64,000 nt of DNA from Crossaster papposus (lineage: Eukaryota; Echinodermata; Asteroidea; Velatida; Solasteridae): positions 434,001 to 498,000 of the forward strand of contig JBAIAA010000446.1 of the NCBI GenBank assembly GCA_037893245.1, given 5' to 3'. The number at the start of each line of letters is the position of its first letter. The stretch's first letter is position 1. A model generated the notes under the pieces. That model had not been told where the DNA came from, made no database searches, and saw only the letters and a list, made by a program, of their open reading frames with translations. Below are positions 40,922-53,459 of the stretch, one piece after another. The position numbers and the translations under genes are program-made.

Positions 40922-43900
40922 ATGTCCTATTCAGAAGTAAAGATTCCGATCACAGAAACGAGCAACCCAATCACTGCTGATATTGATGTCAGCTCTTCGT
41001 ATGGTAAGAACATGTCAAAAGGGAAATGATGCATCCTGACGCCAATTACATTCTATGATCTTGCTGGAATATACACTCTAGTCTTCATAGACTTTGTATA
41101 CTTACAACCAAATAAGTGTTACAGGAGACTACATTTTTGTGTCTTCTTGCCACTTATATATTGGCTCAGTTCTTATAATGTGGAAATTCGTAGCTTGTTA
41201 GCATTTATGTTTTGTAAGACCTGGGCTCAATTACATAATTAGGTGGTTCTCTGTTCAGTTTCAACCAACTAAATGTTCTTCAGTTTATAAATTGTTGTCA
41301 ATCAAATCCTACCTGGCATTGTTATATCTTATACATGTCCATAATTTTGACTGGAAAGGACCCAGAAAATTTTGATTTTTTGTTACCCTGGTTTTGATTG
41401 CACAGACTTAGTTGGCCTTCTACATCGTTGTGACAGTGAAATCTTTGAGGGTTGGGACTCCTATAAAAGCAACAACATCTTCAGTGATGAATTAATATTC
41501 AACTTGCAGAGGATCTCGGAGAAAGTTGTTGACATCTTGAAGGTATATTGACATTCTGCATCATTCTGCTGCACAATAGTATTGTCATAATAAAAAGAAT
41601 TGTGTTCAATATATTTGAAATGTCTTTTCCCAAAGAAACGCATTGGCTATCGTTACGGCACTTAACGATCTGATTCCCCGACTTGCCCAGCCTTATTGAC
41701 GTTACTCTGAACCTTATTCACCTGACTATCTACCAACAGTAAATAGTCTGGTTCCAAGAGCGATATCAAAATATTATTGTCAATTTGAGGTCGGGCAAGT
41801 CAAGGAATCAGATCGTCAACTGCCGTAATGATAGCCACTGTGTACTTTAAAGGTCGCAGTGTTTTGTTGTAAAAAGGTTTACCATTTTTCTTATTAGGAT
41901 CAGCTAAATTGAGCTTCAATGCACATAATATAAAAAAAATTATAAACAATGCAGCTTGGAATGAATTTGTGGTTGAAACAAGAAGTGCATTATGCAATGT
42001 GTTGCGTTGTTAATACACTTATAAATCTGAGGAATGACTTTTTATTTGTTGTTTATTCCGTCAGAAAAGGAGTCCAGTCTGTGAGAGTGTTGTGTTCAGT
42101 GGATGCGGAACATCGGGTAGAATAGGTTTCCTGACCGCTGTAAGTATGTTTGAAACCTCCACTTTTCATTAATATTTATTCTTACTGGTAATGAAACCAA
42201 GGTTCCCTCAAAAGTGCTCTAGACACTGTAGCTCGCAAGCCTGAAGAAACATGGAGAGAAGACAATGAGAAGGCACAGTTTTAGAGGTGGGAGGGAAACC
42301 CCAGAACAATATCCTGGGGAAAAACACCCACGGAGTCAGGCAGGGACTGAAAACTCAATCCACATATTGGCCTAGGCCGGATTCAAACCTGGGTCACAGT
42401 GGTGGAAGGCGAGGAAAGAACCGCTACAACAACCTATCCTCTACCCCATATTAATTGTGCACAAATGAAATCATATTAAAATTTTAATTTCTTCAGTAAT
42501 TATTTGCTTGATTTCAGAAATCAATCAACAGCCTACTTACAAATATCGACTACAAGCCATGCTGCGAGTATATCATTGCCGGAGATGACAAGGCTTTGTT
42601 GACATCTCAAGAATCACCTGAGGATAGCCCACAGGCAGGGGTGAAAGCACTACAACAGGTGAGTAAGTCTGTCGATAAAACGACGTGTAAAGAGAAGTAG
42701 TGTGGCATAGTAGAGTATATGCGTTTGAGGTGTTAGTTTTCATTGTCTTGGTTTGTGACTTGGTCCAGAAGTCTATACTCGAGGTTGTATTATTGTGAGG
42801 TTTTTAAAATCGTAGATGTTATTCTTATCCCAGTCTCATCCTTGGATCAGATTTATAAAGAGTTACCTTTGTGTTTATTTCTGTTTTTATTCAGATGTGC
42901 AAAAAGAAGACGAAAGTTCTGTACATTGGCATATCATGTGGCCTGTCGGTAAGCAGACATTTCTTTGCTTTGTTGAATTTGCAAAAGGTGAAGGACTCTG
43001 TCACTGTGGGTCCATTTTTAAATCGGTGCAATATTAAAAACAATCATTAGACATTTTAATAAATCACAGCTGTAAAATTCAACAAACTTCTAGAATTCAT
43101 ACATTTTTTAACCAGTTCGCGCCGGATGACGTATATAAACGCAAAAGTCTTCCCAAATTCAAAACGGATGACGCATAAACACGCCAAGTTCAAGTTCGGA
43201 AATGTATGTCAGCAGCGCGCAAGCCCGTTAATGCGTGGGTGTGCTTCCCGGCACTATCAGCCTGAACCCGCTTCGGATCAAGTTTCGTTAAAAATAATCC
43301 CGCCCGTCGGCTCGGCGATGTTAAAATAATCCCGGCGCGAACTGGTTAAATGATTAGCAATTGTATCGAGTCGATCAGATAAATTGTCTGTGGTAATTGC
43401 ATATTGGTTTTGATTTTGTCAAAAGTAATGTTACAGGGGCAGGCAGCACCATTTGTGAAATGTTGGCCAATCATTGAAAACTTAGTCATATTAACCCTAA
43501 CAGCCCTGAATTCTCCAGTGTTAACAATGGATTGATATCTTTTCTAGGCCCCCTTTGTGGCAGGTCAGCTTCTGTACTGCATGGAACATTTGGACATCTT
43601 CACCCCAGTCCTTCTTGGCTTCAACACTGTAGAACAAGCCAGGAATAACCCCATAGAAGGATGGAATGAAACATTCTTGTCGGGTAGGTACAGGCTAGGA
43701 ATAACCTTATAGAAGGATGGAATGAAACATTCCTGTCAGGTAGGTACCAGCCAGGAATATAACCTCATAGAAGGATGGAATGAAACATTCCTGTCAGGTG
43801 GCAACAAGCCAGGAATAACCCCATAGAAGGATGGAATGAAATATTTTTGTCAAGTTGCAACAGGCCAGGATTAACCCCATAGAATGATGGAATGAAACAT

Positions 43901-46900
43901 TCTTGTTAGCTAGGTAGGTACCAGCCAGGAATATAACCTCATAGAAGGATGGAATGAAACATTCCTGTCAGGTGGCAACAAGCCAGGAATAACCCAATAG
44001 AAGGATGGAATGAAACATTCTTGTCAGGTAGGTACCAGCTAGGAATAACCCTATAGAAGGATGGAATGAAACATTCCTGTCGGGTTGCTGCAGGCCAGGA
44101 ATAACCCCATAGAAGGATGGAATGAAACATTCCTGTCGGGTAGGTACAGGCCAGGAATAACCCTATAGAAGGATGGAATGAAACATTCTTTTCTTTTTAT
44201 TTGATTGGCAGTTGTCACAAAGTTATCTGATGTTCAAAGTGCAGGAAATGGTTTCATCATCAACCCTATTCTTGGGGTAAGTTGACTATTAGCTCTCAAT
44301 AGTATTTATGCATGCACTGGTGTTGACAGGTGTACTAGACTTACACCTGATACACTGTGCAGCTTTATCTACAGATTACAAATTCAATGCTCCAGACCAC
44401 GAGGCCACAGCACTCCACTCAATAAATGACTAAAACAAGAATTAATTGAATACTCACGAGTTAATCCATCAATTACGTCAAATTAAACAAAGGTTGATTT
44501 TTACCAATCGAACTAGCAACGGATTTGGATTGCTTGTATACATTTTATTTTATTTTTATTTTTATTTTTATTTTATTTTTAAGAAGCAAAAATGTGTTCT
44601 ACGCCGCATTTTTGTTTAGCAACTCCGTGACATTGGGATGTGAATGGAAGAGTTGATGACATTTTATTGTTACTTTTACAGCCAGAGGCAATTACTGGCT
44701 CGTCGCGCATGAAGGGCGGGACAGCCACTAAATTCCTGCTGGAGATAATCATGCTAAACGCCCTGCGTCGAATCTCCTCTGGCATAGAGATAGGCAACAC
44801 ATCAGATGAGAATACCTGCCATTTCCTGACAGCAGATGGCGCTATACGTTGCACTCACCTCATGCATATGTATGAGATGGTGTGTAAAGAGACGTACCCC
44901 CAGGCGTTGTCGGGAGGACTGCATGAAGTGATTGACTGGGCGGGCACCAGGTAATAATGGGCTGCCTCTTAATTCTAGCGGTCTTAGATTGTTTATGTAA
45001 AGAAACATACCCCCAGGCGTTGTCAGGGGGACTGCATGAAGTGATTGACTGGGCGGGCACCAGGTAATAAATAATGGGCTGCACCTCCTAGCCGTCTTAG
45101 ATTGTTTATGTAAAGAGACGTACCCCCATGCGTAGGTTTGCAGCCCCGGTTTCATTATACGAAGGAAGGCCAGTTAACCAAATGCTATGCTCTTCTTTTT
45201 TTTATAGGCTTGACGTACTTTTCCAAGTTGTGCTAACTCTAATGACACTTTTGTTTTATCAGTTTGAATGCAGACAGGCATGTGTACTACATTGGCATAG
45301 ATAACATTGGAATTCTTGGTCTAATTGACGCGTCGGAATGCCCGCCCACCTTTGGTGCAGGTATGTTATTAACAAAGCCTTATATGGGATAGAAACAGGT
45401 GTAATTAACCAAGCCTTATGGGATAGAAACAGGCGTAATTAACCAAGCCTTATATGGGATAGAAACAGGCATAATTAACCAAGCCTTATGGGATAGAAAC
45501 AGGTGTAATTAACCAAGCCTTATGGGATAGAAACAGGTGTAATTAACAAAGCCTTATGGGATAGAAACAGGTGTAATTAACCAAGCCTTATGGGATAGAA
45601 ACAGGTGTAATTAACCAAGCCTTATGGGATAGAAACAGGTTTAATTAACCAAGCCTTATGGGATAGAAACAGGTGTAATTAACAAAGCCTTATGGGATAG
45701 AAACAGGTTTAATTAACCAAGCCTTATGGGATAGAAACAGGTGTAATTAACAAAGCCTTATGGGATAGAAACAGGTGTAATTTACAAAGCCTTATGGGAT
45801 AGAAACAGGTGTAATTAACAAAGCCTTATGGGATAGAAACGGGTGTAATTAACAAAGCCTTATGGGATAGAAACAGGTGTAATTAACCAAGCCTTATGGG
45901 ATAGAAACAGGTGTAATTAACAAAGCCTTATGGGATAGAAACAGGTTAAATTAACAAAGCCTTATGGGATAGAAACAGGTGTAATTAACCAAGCCTTATG
46001 GGATAGAAACAGGCGTAATTAACCAAGCCTTATGGGATAGAAACAGGTGTAATTAACCAAGCCTTATGGGATAGAAACAGGTGTAATTTACCAAGCCTTA
46101 TGGGATAGAAACAGGTGTAATTAACAAAGCCTTATGGGATAGAAACAGGTGTAATTAACAAAGCCTTATGGGATAGAAACAGGTGTAATTAACAAAGCCT
46201 TATGGGATAGAAACAGGTGTAATTAACCAAGCCTTATGGGATAGAAACAGGTGTAATTAACAAAGCCTTATGGGATAGAAACAGGTGTAATTAACCAAGC
46301 CTTATGGGATAGAAACAGGTGTAATTTACAAAGCCTTATGGGATAGAAACAGGTGTAATTAACCAAGCCTTATATGGGATAGAAACAGGTGTAATTAACC
46401 AAGCCTTATATGGGATAGAAACAGGCGTAATTAACCAAGCCTTATGGGATAGAAACAGGTGTAATTAACCAAGCCTTATATGGGATAGAAACAGGTGTAA
46501 TTAACCAAGCCTTATATGGGATAGAAACAGGTGTAATTAACAAAGCCTTATATGGGATAGAAACAGGCGTAATTAACCAAGCCTTATGGGATAGAAACAG
46601 GTGTAATTATCAAAGCCTTATGGGATAGAAACAGGTTTAATTAACCAAGCCTTATGGGATAGAAACAGGCGTAATTAACCAAGCCTTATGGGATAGAAAC
46701 AGGTGTAATTAACCAAGCCTTATGGGATAGAAACAGGTGTAATTAACAAAGCCTTATGGGATAGAAACAGGTGTAATTAACAAAGCCTTATGGGATAGAA
46801 ACAGGCGTAATTAACCAAGCCTTATGGGATAGAAACAGGTGTAATTAACCAAGCCTTATGGGATAGAAACAGGTGTAATTAACCAAGCCTTATGGGATAG

Positions 46901-49900
46901 AAACAGGCGTAATTAACCAAGCCTTATGGGATAGAAACAGGTGTAATTAACCAAGCCTTATGGGATAGAAACAGGTGTAATTAACCAAGCCTTATGGGAT
47001 AGAAACAGGTGTAATTAACCAAGCCTTATGGGATAGAAACAGGCGTAATTAACCAAGCCTTATGGGATAGAAACAGGTGTAATTAACCAAGCCTTATGGG
47101 ATAGAAACAGGTGTAATTAACCAAGCCTTATGGGATAGAAACAGGTGTAATTAACCAAGCCTTATATGGGATAGAAACAGGCGTAATTAACCAAGCCTTA
47201 TGGGATAGAAACAGGTGTAATTAACCAAGCCTTATGGGATAGAAACAGGTGTAATTAACCAAGCCTTATGGGATAGAAACAGGTGTAATAACCAAGCCTT
47301 ATGGGATAGAAACAGGTGTAATTAACAAAGCCTTATGGGATAGAAACAGGTGTAATTAACAAAGCCTTATGGGATAGAAACAGGTGTAATTAACCAAGCC
47401 TTATGGGATAGAAACAGGTGTAATTAACCAAGCCTTATGGGATAGAAACAGGTGTAATTTACCAAGCCTTATGGGATAGAAACAGGTGTAATTAACAAAG
47501 CCTTATGGGATAGAAACAGGTGTAATTAACCAAGCCTTATGGGATAGAAACAGGTGTAATTAACAAAGCCTTATGGGATAGAAACAGGTGTAATTAACCA
47601 AGCCTTATGAGATAGAAACAGGTGTAATTAACCAAGCCTTATATGGGATAGAAACAGGTGTAATTAACAAAGCCTTATGGGATAGAAACAGGTGTAATTA
47701 ACAAAGCCTTATGGGATAGAAACAGGTGTAATTAACAAAGCCTTATGGGATAGAAACAGGTGTAATTAACCAAGCCTTATGGGATAGAAACAGGTGTAAT
47801 TTACCAAGCCTTATGGGATAGAAACAGGTGTAATTTACCAAGCCTTATGGGATAGAAACAGGTGTAATTAACAAAGCCTTATGGGATAGAAACAGGTGTA
47901 ATTTACCAAGCCTTATGGGATAGAAACAGGTGTAATTAACCAAGCCTTATGGGATAGAAACAGGTGTAATTTACCAAGCCTTATGGGATAGAAACAGGTG
48001 TAATTAACCAAGCCTTATGGGATAGAAACAGGTGTAATTTACCAAGCCTTATGGGATAGAAACAGGTGTAATTAACCAAGCCTTATATGGGATAGAAACA
48101 GGTGTAATTAACAAAGCCTTATGGGATAGAAACAGGTGTAATTAACAAAGCCTTATGGGATAGAAACAGGTGTAATTAACAAAGCCTTATGGGATAGAAA
48201 CAGGTGTAATTAACAAAGCCTTATGGGATAGAAACAGGTGTAATTAACAAAGCCTTATGGGATAGAAACAGGTGTAATTAACAAAGCCTTATGGGATAGA
48301 AACAGGTGTAATTAACCAAGCCTTATGGGATAGAAACAGGTGTAATTAACAAAGCCTTATGGGATAGAAACAGGTGTAATTAACAAAGCCTTATGGGATA
48401 GAAACAGGTGTAATTAACAAAGCCTTATGGGATAGAAACAGGTGTAATTAACAAAGCCTTATGGGATAGAAATAGGTGTAATTAACAAAGCCTTATGGGA
48501 TAGAAACAGGTGTAATTAACAAAGCCTTATGGGATAGAAACAGGTGTAATTAACAAAGCCTTATGGGATAGAAACAGGTGTAATTAACAAAGCCTTATGG
48601 GATAGAAACAGGTGTAATTTACCAAGCCTTATGGGATAGAAACAGGTGTAATTTACCAAGCCTTATGGGATAGAAACAGGTGTAATTTACCAAGCCTTAT
48701 GGGATAGAAACAGGTGTAATTTACCAAGCCTTATGGGATAGAAACAGGTGTAATTTACCAAGCCTTATGGGATAGAAACAGGTGTAATTAACAAAGCCTT
48801 ATGGGATAGAAACAGGTGTAATTTACCAAGCCTTATGGGATAGAAACAGGTGTAATTAACAAAGCCTTATGGGATAGAAACAGGTGTAATTTACCAAGCC
48901 TTATGGGATAGAAACAGGTGTAATTAACCAAGCCTTATGGGATAGAAACAGGTGTAATTTACCAAGCCTTATGGGATAGAAACAGGTGTAATTTACCAAG
49001 CCTTATGGGATAGAAACAGGTGTAATTTACCAAGCCTTATGGGATAGAAACAGGTGTAATTAACAAAGCCTTATGGGATAGAAACAGGTGTAATTTACCA
49101 AGCCTTATGGGATAGAAACAGGTGTAATTAACCAAGCCTTATGGGATAGAAACAGGTGTAATTTACCAAGCCTTATGGGATAGAAACAGGTGTAATTTAC
49201 CAAGCCTTATGGGATAGAAACAGGTGTAATTTACCAAGCCTTATGGGATAGAAACAGGTGTAATTAACAAAGCCTTATGGGATAGAAACAGGTGTAATTA
49301 ACCAAGCCTTATGGGATAGAAACAGGTGTAATTTACCAAGCCTTATGGGATAGAAACAGGTGTAATTAACAAAGCCTTATGGGATAGAAACAGGTGTAAT
49401 TAACAAAGCCTTATGGGATAGAAACAGGTGTAATTAACAAAGCCTTATGGGATAGAAACAGGTGTAATTAACCAAGCCTTATGGGATAGAAACAGGTGTA
49501 ATTAACAAAGCCTTATGGGATAGAAACAGGTGTAATTAACAAAGCCTTATGGGATAGAAACAGGTGTAATTAACAAAGCCTTATGGGATAGAAACAGGTG
49601 TAATTAACAAAGCCTTATGGGATAGAAACAGGTGTAATTAACAAAGCCTTATGGGATAGAAACAGGTGCCATATCAGTGTGGCATCCATGGGACTAGATT
49701 GCACAACTAGTCTTGTTCAGCAAGTTTTTTTTAAAGATTATTTTAAACACTGTTGCTACCACAACACTAGTCTTTGCCTAAGTCCACCGTATTTGACAGT
49801 GCATCGCTAACGACATGATTAGTCAAGCTCCCTAGCTAACTCGCACAGTTGTCATTGCATTATAGAGACCAGTTATTAACTGATTTCTTTCTCATTGCAA

Positions 49901-52900
49901 AGTAAAAAATTGTACTCATCGTTCGTTTAATTTATTTTTATTTGTTATGCTTAGATAAAAATGACGTCAGAGGCTTTTTGTTTGGTGGCTACAAAGCTCT
50001 TGAAAACAGAGAGGGTGATTTGGTTATCAAGGTAAGTGGTAGAGTTGCAGGGTCAGAATCAGTGGGGAGTCTGGTTGGCGTAGCGGTTCTTTCCTCGCCT
50101 TCCACCGCTATGACCCGGGTTTGAATCCCGCCTGGGCCAATATGTAGATTGGGTTTTCAGTTCCTGCCTGATTCTGTGGGTTTCCTCCTGAATATTTTTC
50201 TGGGGTTTTCCTCCCACCTTTTAAACATTGTCTTGTCATTTATCCATTCTGTAATTGACGCTATATTGATATTGAATGAAAAAAAATTATTAAATTAAAA
50301 ATGTATGCATGAATCATTGAGCATGAGGAATAAGCAATTCATTTAACCAGTGACGAAATCATTTTACAATCTCCGTGACATTAATTTTGCCTTCAGTCCT
50401 GTCCCCCAGTACAAGAAATCATCCCCATTGAGGACACAATGCGACGATCCTATCAGGATTCACCTCATCAAGGAAGTCATGAATTGGAGATTGGTGCTAA
50501 CTACTTTGTAGGAACCATCTTGCATTCCCTGACTCCGCTGGACACGGTCATCTTCCTGACGTCCAGTTGTAGTGAGCTGAACCCAGACATGAAGATGATG
50601 GTTCAGATTGTGCGAGGAAAATGCAGTCAAGTTGTTGTCTTTGTTTGTTACCGAGATGCTAACGACACTCAAGAGGTATAAGCTTGGATGTCAGAGAGTG
50701 AAATTAGCAATAAAATTAATGGACAAAACAAAGAGGAATATGTAATAAGATATTAACCATTATATCTTATTTTGACCTAACCAAACCCAGGCGTGAGATT
50801 GTTTTTCATGATCTTGATTTGAGATGGTTTCAGGCCTGCATCTGTGGGTAGTACACCCTGATATTTCTGGTCTTGCTCGCTGTAAGCCAGTCACTGACGG
50901 ATATTTCCGCCCTTGGTCGTGAAGTGTTTAATCCGTCATCTGTTTTGAATTCCGAGAAAAAAAACTAGAACTGGTCAAGTGGTCATAGTATGTTCTTGCC
51001 GAGAACCGTACCGACCAATCATTTGTAACTTAAATGAGATATTAAAACACTCTGCAAACATGTATTCATGTTGAATACGGACATTTGTATCTTTGTTTTA
51101 ATATACATTTGAAAATTGGTTTCTGTTCATATCAGCCATTTTTGGTTTAATCACGCTTTACAACGGATTGAGTATTGTTTCATAGGATGGAAGTCCGCAG
51201 TTTTTAATACAATATTAGATTTTTGCCCCTTACCGAAGTATGTCAGTTTTGTTCCGAGGGATTCTTTCGAAAAAGAACATAATGTACATTGTGATCACAT
51301 TGTGAATGTTGGCTTCGGGAATAAGAACAATTAATACCTTCACGGCACATTAAAAGTTTGACAGCTATTCTCAAATGAATCTTTTGACTTCTATTTAGGA
51401 CATCATGCCGCAGTACTTCTCCAAGATTATTCGCATTCGTATTCCAGTCACTCCCTACTTTCGTAGTTTCATGGAAGAGAAGGGCAGGAAACCATCTTGG
51501 TTTGACCTGCTAGGAGTGCACGCGGCTCGGCGCTTTACAGCAGAGCTGTCTTGCAAGCTGTTACTGAATGCTGTCAGTACTGGCGCACACATCCATAAGG
51601 GAAAAATCTACAAAAATCTTATGGTAGATCTCAAGCTCAGGTCAGTTACGTTTCCATTATGCCATAGAATGCCGTGGCCTCGTGGTCTGGAGCATTGAAT
51701 TCGTAATCTGTAGGTAAAGCTACAGGTTGTGGGTTCGAGTCCACCCTGGTACTACGGTTCGTGTGCCCTTGGGCAAGGCACTTTGTCACTCATTGCTTCT
51801 CTCCACCCAGGAGTAAATGGGTACCTGTGAGGGAGGAGATGGTTATTGTGTTCAATGTAGCTGCTTTGCGCCTTAATGGCAGCATCGAGCTGTATACTCC
51901 TCAGAAAGCTGAGATGGTATTTGGAATGTTTCATGGGCCCAATGACCGGGGAAATCTTAGCGCTTAGAAACACTTGTATTTATACTATTATTAATATTAT
52001 TATTATTTTTATGATCAGCAATAGACTCCCATCCCATGTTTGGAACAATATCTCAACCAATATTAATTTCTAGTACCCTAGTATGCGTTTACTTATGAGG
52101 TGCACACATTCCAAAATGTTTGTCCCTGTGGGGTCAAGGCATTGTTCTTCCCTTTGTTCCTCTACTTAAGCATTCCCCCATAGACTTGTGCACACAGTTC
52201 CTTGTGGAGACATCCTCTTTAAAACTGTGGAAACCTTTTTCATGTTGTCGTATCGATCATTGGTCAGAGTTGTTGCCCACAGTAGACGATAAATGATCAG
52301 TCTCGTGAGCGACAGTGAGCGACAGTGAGTAATAATGAGTAACAATGAGTAACAGTGGAAGTCCAATAGAGAAAAGTAGTATGTCCATTTGTTGTAATCA
52401 ATACCTATACAAACACATTGCCAATTCAACAATTTGAAACGTATGCCCATCACAAGTCGTTTTCAATAGGTATTGTAAATGTATTATTTGGACTAACTTC
52501 AAATGTGGTATCGTTTGATTATATTTTAGTAACAGCAAATTGTTTCAGAGAGGAATAGAAATAGTGAAGGTAAGTTTACTTTCTGTGTATGCTCGGAGGA
52601 AGTGCGAAACATTGTGAATAGGGGACATTATAAATGGGCTCACGTCAATCTTTAGCTTTACACTGTAGAAACCTAATGTAAATGACCATGTTAGAAAAGA
52701 CTTTGGTTATTGGCTTTGTGTGTTTGAAATGCACTGCTTAGACTTTGTTCAGTGTAGTTTATAAAACCTGTGCACATCTGAATTCCCTTTCTGAGACTCT
52801 TGTTCTGGTCCTCAATCTGTTTGTTTGTTTGTTTGTTTGTTTGTCTACAGAGTCTTGCTATGTGTTCGGAAGACACAGCTCGTACTTCAGTCCTTAGATC

Positions 52901-53459
52901 TTTGTACGGTACTAATGTGATATCAGATGAGTTGAGGAAAGTGCCAGTGTCGGAACATACTAGAATAGGCTCTTACAAAACAAAGGTATGAACATGTGCT
53001 TTATATGTTGTTACAAAAGAAACTTTCAATTCAGCCACATTTGTTTAATTGAATATTCACTGTCAACATAAAAACATTTGATAACTTGAGGTGTTTATTA
53101 GATACACTTGTGAAATGAAAGTCAACTTTCGGCGTAAAAAGGAAATAATGACCGAGTTTGATCCGAGTCGCAAGTCATTTACAAGACGAGCCCAATTCAT
53201 TAAATGGCCGAGGCAAATTTAAACCTAGGTCACAGCAGTGGAAAGCAAGGAAAGTACCGCAATGCCAATGTGACATCTCCTCCCCCCAAATCCACCTCCC
53301 CCTTATCTATTAGTTTGTATTCAATGTCAGGTTATTCCCACCTCGCTGATTCTTGCAAGTAAGAGCTGTCTCATCCATGAAGCTATGGAGATACTGCTCA
53401 AGTTTCCTGTTATACGAGCTGCTCTGACCCACCTCTGGATCACCTCAAGTAACGTGTGA
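40922..53459 (+). CDS. GCKR: Glucokinase regulatory protein, 15 coding exons
   Basis: SIS-domain protein that in vertebrates binds glucokinase in the nucleus, strengthened by fructose 6-phosphate and relieved by fructose 1-phosphate. Exons: 40922-41003, 41406-41542, 42065-42139, 42518-42658, 42895-42948, 43548-43683, 44212-44276, 44682-44950, 45263-45360, 49955-50031, 50397-50675, 51399-51640, 52530-52569, 52851-52985, 53331-53459; 1,959 nt, 652 aa (human 625). All GT-AG and in phase; an in-frame TGA precedes the ATG. Signature matches to human: PITETSNP, SGCGTSGR (85-92, sugar-phosphate loop), GLSAPFVAGQ, GSSRMKGG (236-243, the motif shared with bacterial MurQ), DVRGFL, STGAHIHKGKI and DLKLSNSKLF. 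Both SIS domains and the C-terminal helical part are present. Whether the partner is a glucokinase in this animal is not shown. Exons 6, 8 and 9 are followed by tandem arrays. Confidence 0.96.
41641..41840. mobile_element. Foldback element with ~48-bp arms
   Basis: The left arm ATTGGCTATCGTTACGGCAC, then TTAACGATCTGATTCCC and GACTTGCCC, is mirrored at 41793-41840 (GGGCAAGTCAAGGAATCAG, ATCGTCAACTGCCGTAATG, ATAGCCACTG). The loop is ~100 bp. It lies in GCKR intron 2, about 100 bp after the donor, and is noncoding. Confidence 0.85.
42186..42445 (-). mobile_element. tRNA-derived SINE family S (near complete)
   Basis: Minus-strand copy whose head reads GTAGCGGTTCTTTCCTCGCC and has the B box GGTTTGAATCC. 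The conserved body follows (GGGTTTTCAGT-type, CCTCCCACCTCTAAAAC) and it ends with CCTTGGTTTCATTACCAG. Found in GCKR intron 3, 47 bp after the exon 3 donor. Confidence 0.85.
43112..43345 (+). mobile_element. TTAA-type MITE, family A (intact)
   Basis: 234 bp with terminal inverted repeats CCAGTTCGCGCCGG and CCGGCGCGAACTGG, flanked on both sides by TTAA (43108-43111 and 43346-43349). It has the same length as the copy at 63608-63841. No coding capacity. A TTAA target is typical of piggyBac and Kolobok superfamilies. It lies in GCKR intron 5. Confidence 0.92.
43684..44190 (+). repeat. ~57-bp array copying the GCKR exon 6 end and its splice donor
   Basis: Exon 6 ends at 43683 (..GAATGAAACATTCTTGTCGG before GTAGGT). 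The intron repeats CAGGAATAACCCCATAGAAG, GATGGAATGAAACATTC and TTGTCAGGTAGGTACC nine more times. Several copies keep a GTAGGT donor; others have GTGGCA or GTTGCA. The final copy runs into the polypyrimidine tract of exon 7. Read through, the frame ends at an in-frame TAG within the first copy. Confidence 0.93.
44995..45130 (+). repeat. Duplicated end of GCKR exon 8 with donor
   Basis: The last ~70 nt of exon 8 (from ACGTACCCCCAGGCGTTGTC to GGGCGGGCACCAG, donor GTAATAA) recur at 45002-45070 with one ACGT-to-ACAT difference and a few others. A third partial start (GTAAAGAGACGTACCCCCAT) lies at 45109. Intervening GGGCTGC..TCTTAGATTGTTTAT segments are also repeated, giving a ~120-bp unit. Confidence 0.9.
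45361..49672 (+). repeat. 34-bp minisatellite, about 125 copies, starting at the GCKR exon 9 donor
   Basis: Unit AATTAACAAAGCCTTATGGG-ATAGAAACAGGTGT, sometimes 36 bp with TATATGGG. The array starts within 10 bp of the exon 9 donor (GCAG before GTATGTTATTAACAAAGCC). Its unit contains ACAGGTGTAATTAAC, resembling that junction, so it probably grew from the donor region. Variants are clustered: GCGTAA and TATATGGG mainly before 47200; ATTTACC mainly 47750-49350. It has no unique spacers, so it is not CRISPR-like. Confidence 0.95.
50070..50290 (+). mobile_element. tRNA-derived SINE family S
   Basis: The best preserved tRNA-like head of the family: GTCTGGTTGGCGTAGCGG (A box) and CCGGGTTTGAATCCCG (B box). 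It is followed by GGGTTTTCAGTTCCTGCC, TGGGGTTTTCCTCCCACC and an A-rich end at 50280. It lies in GCKR intron 10, 38 bp after the donor. Confidence 0.85.
50845..50965 (-). mobile_element. MITE family A fragment (reverse)
   Basis: Motifs GGTCTTGCTCGCTG, GACGGATATTTCCGCCC and TAATCCGTCATCTGTTTTGA are reverse-complement family A sequence. The copy is partial and diverged, in GCKR intron 11. Confidence 0.6.
51665..52005 (+). mobile_element. tRNA-derived SINE with conserved deuterostome-like body
   Basis: Head: GTGGCCTCGTGGTCTGGAGC (A box) and TGTGGGTTCGAGTCCACCC (B box). Body: GTGCCCTTGGGCAAGGCACT, CACCCAGGAGTAAATGGGTA and CCTGTGAGGGAGGAGATGG, ending in a (TTA)n-type tail near 51985-52010. The CCTTGGGCAAGGCACTTT core is of a kind I recall from several animal SINE families. 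It lies 25 bp after the exon 12 donor of GCKR. Confidence 0.85.
53160..53280 (-). mobile_element. tRNA-derived SINE family S (fragment)
   Basis: Reverse fragment with AAACCTAGGTCACAGCAGTG and GAAAGCAAGGAAAGTACCGC, the diverged tRNA-like head of family S. It ends about 50 bp before GCKR exon 15. Confidence 0.6.

Noticed and set aside
44579-45155. Minus-strand frames overlapping GCKR exon 8
   Set aside because: They are antisense shadows of the exon and its duplicate.
45361-49672. Possible CRISPR-like array
   Set aside because: The units are contiguous 34-bp repeats without unique spacers, in an intron of an animal gene.
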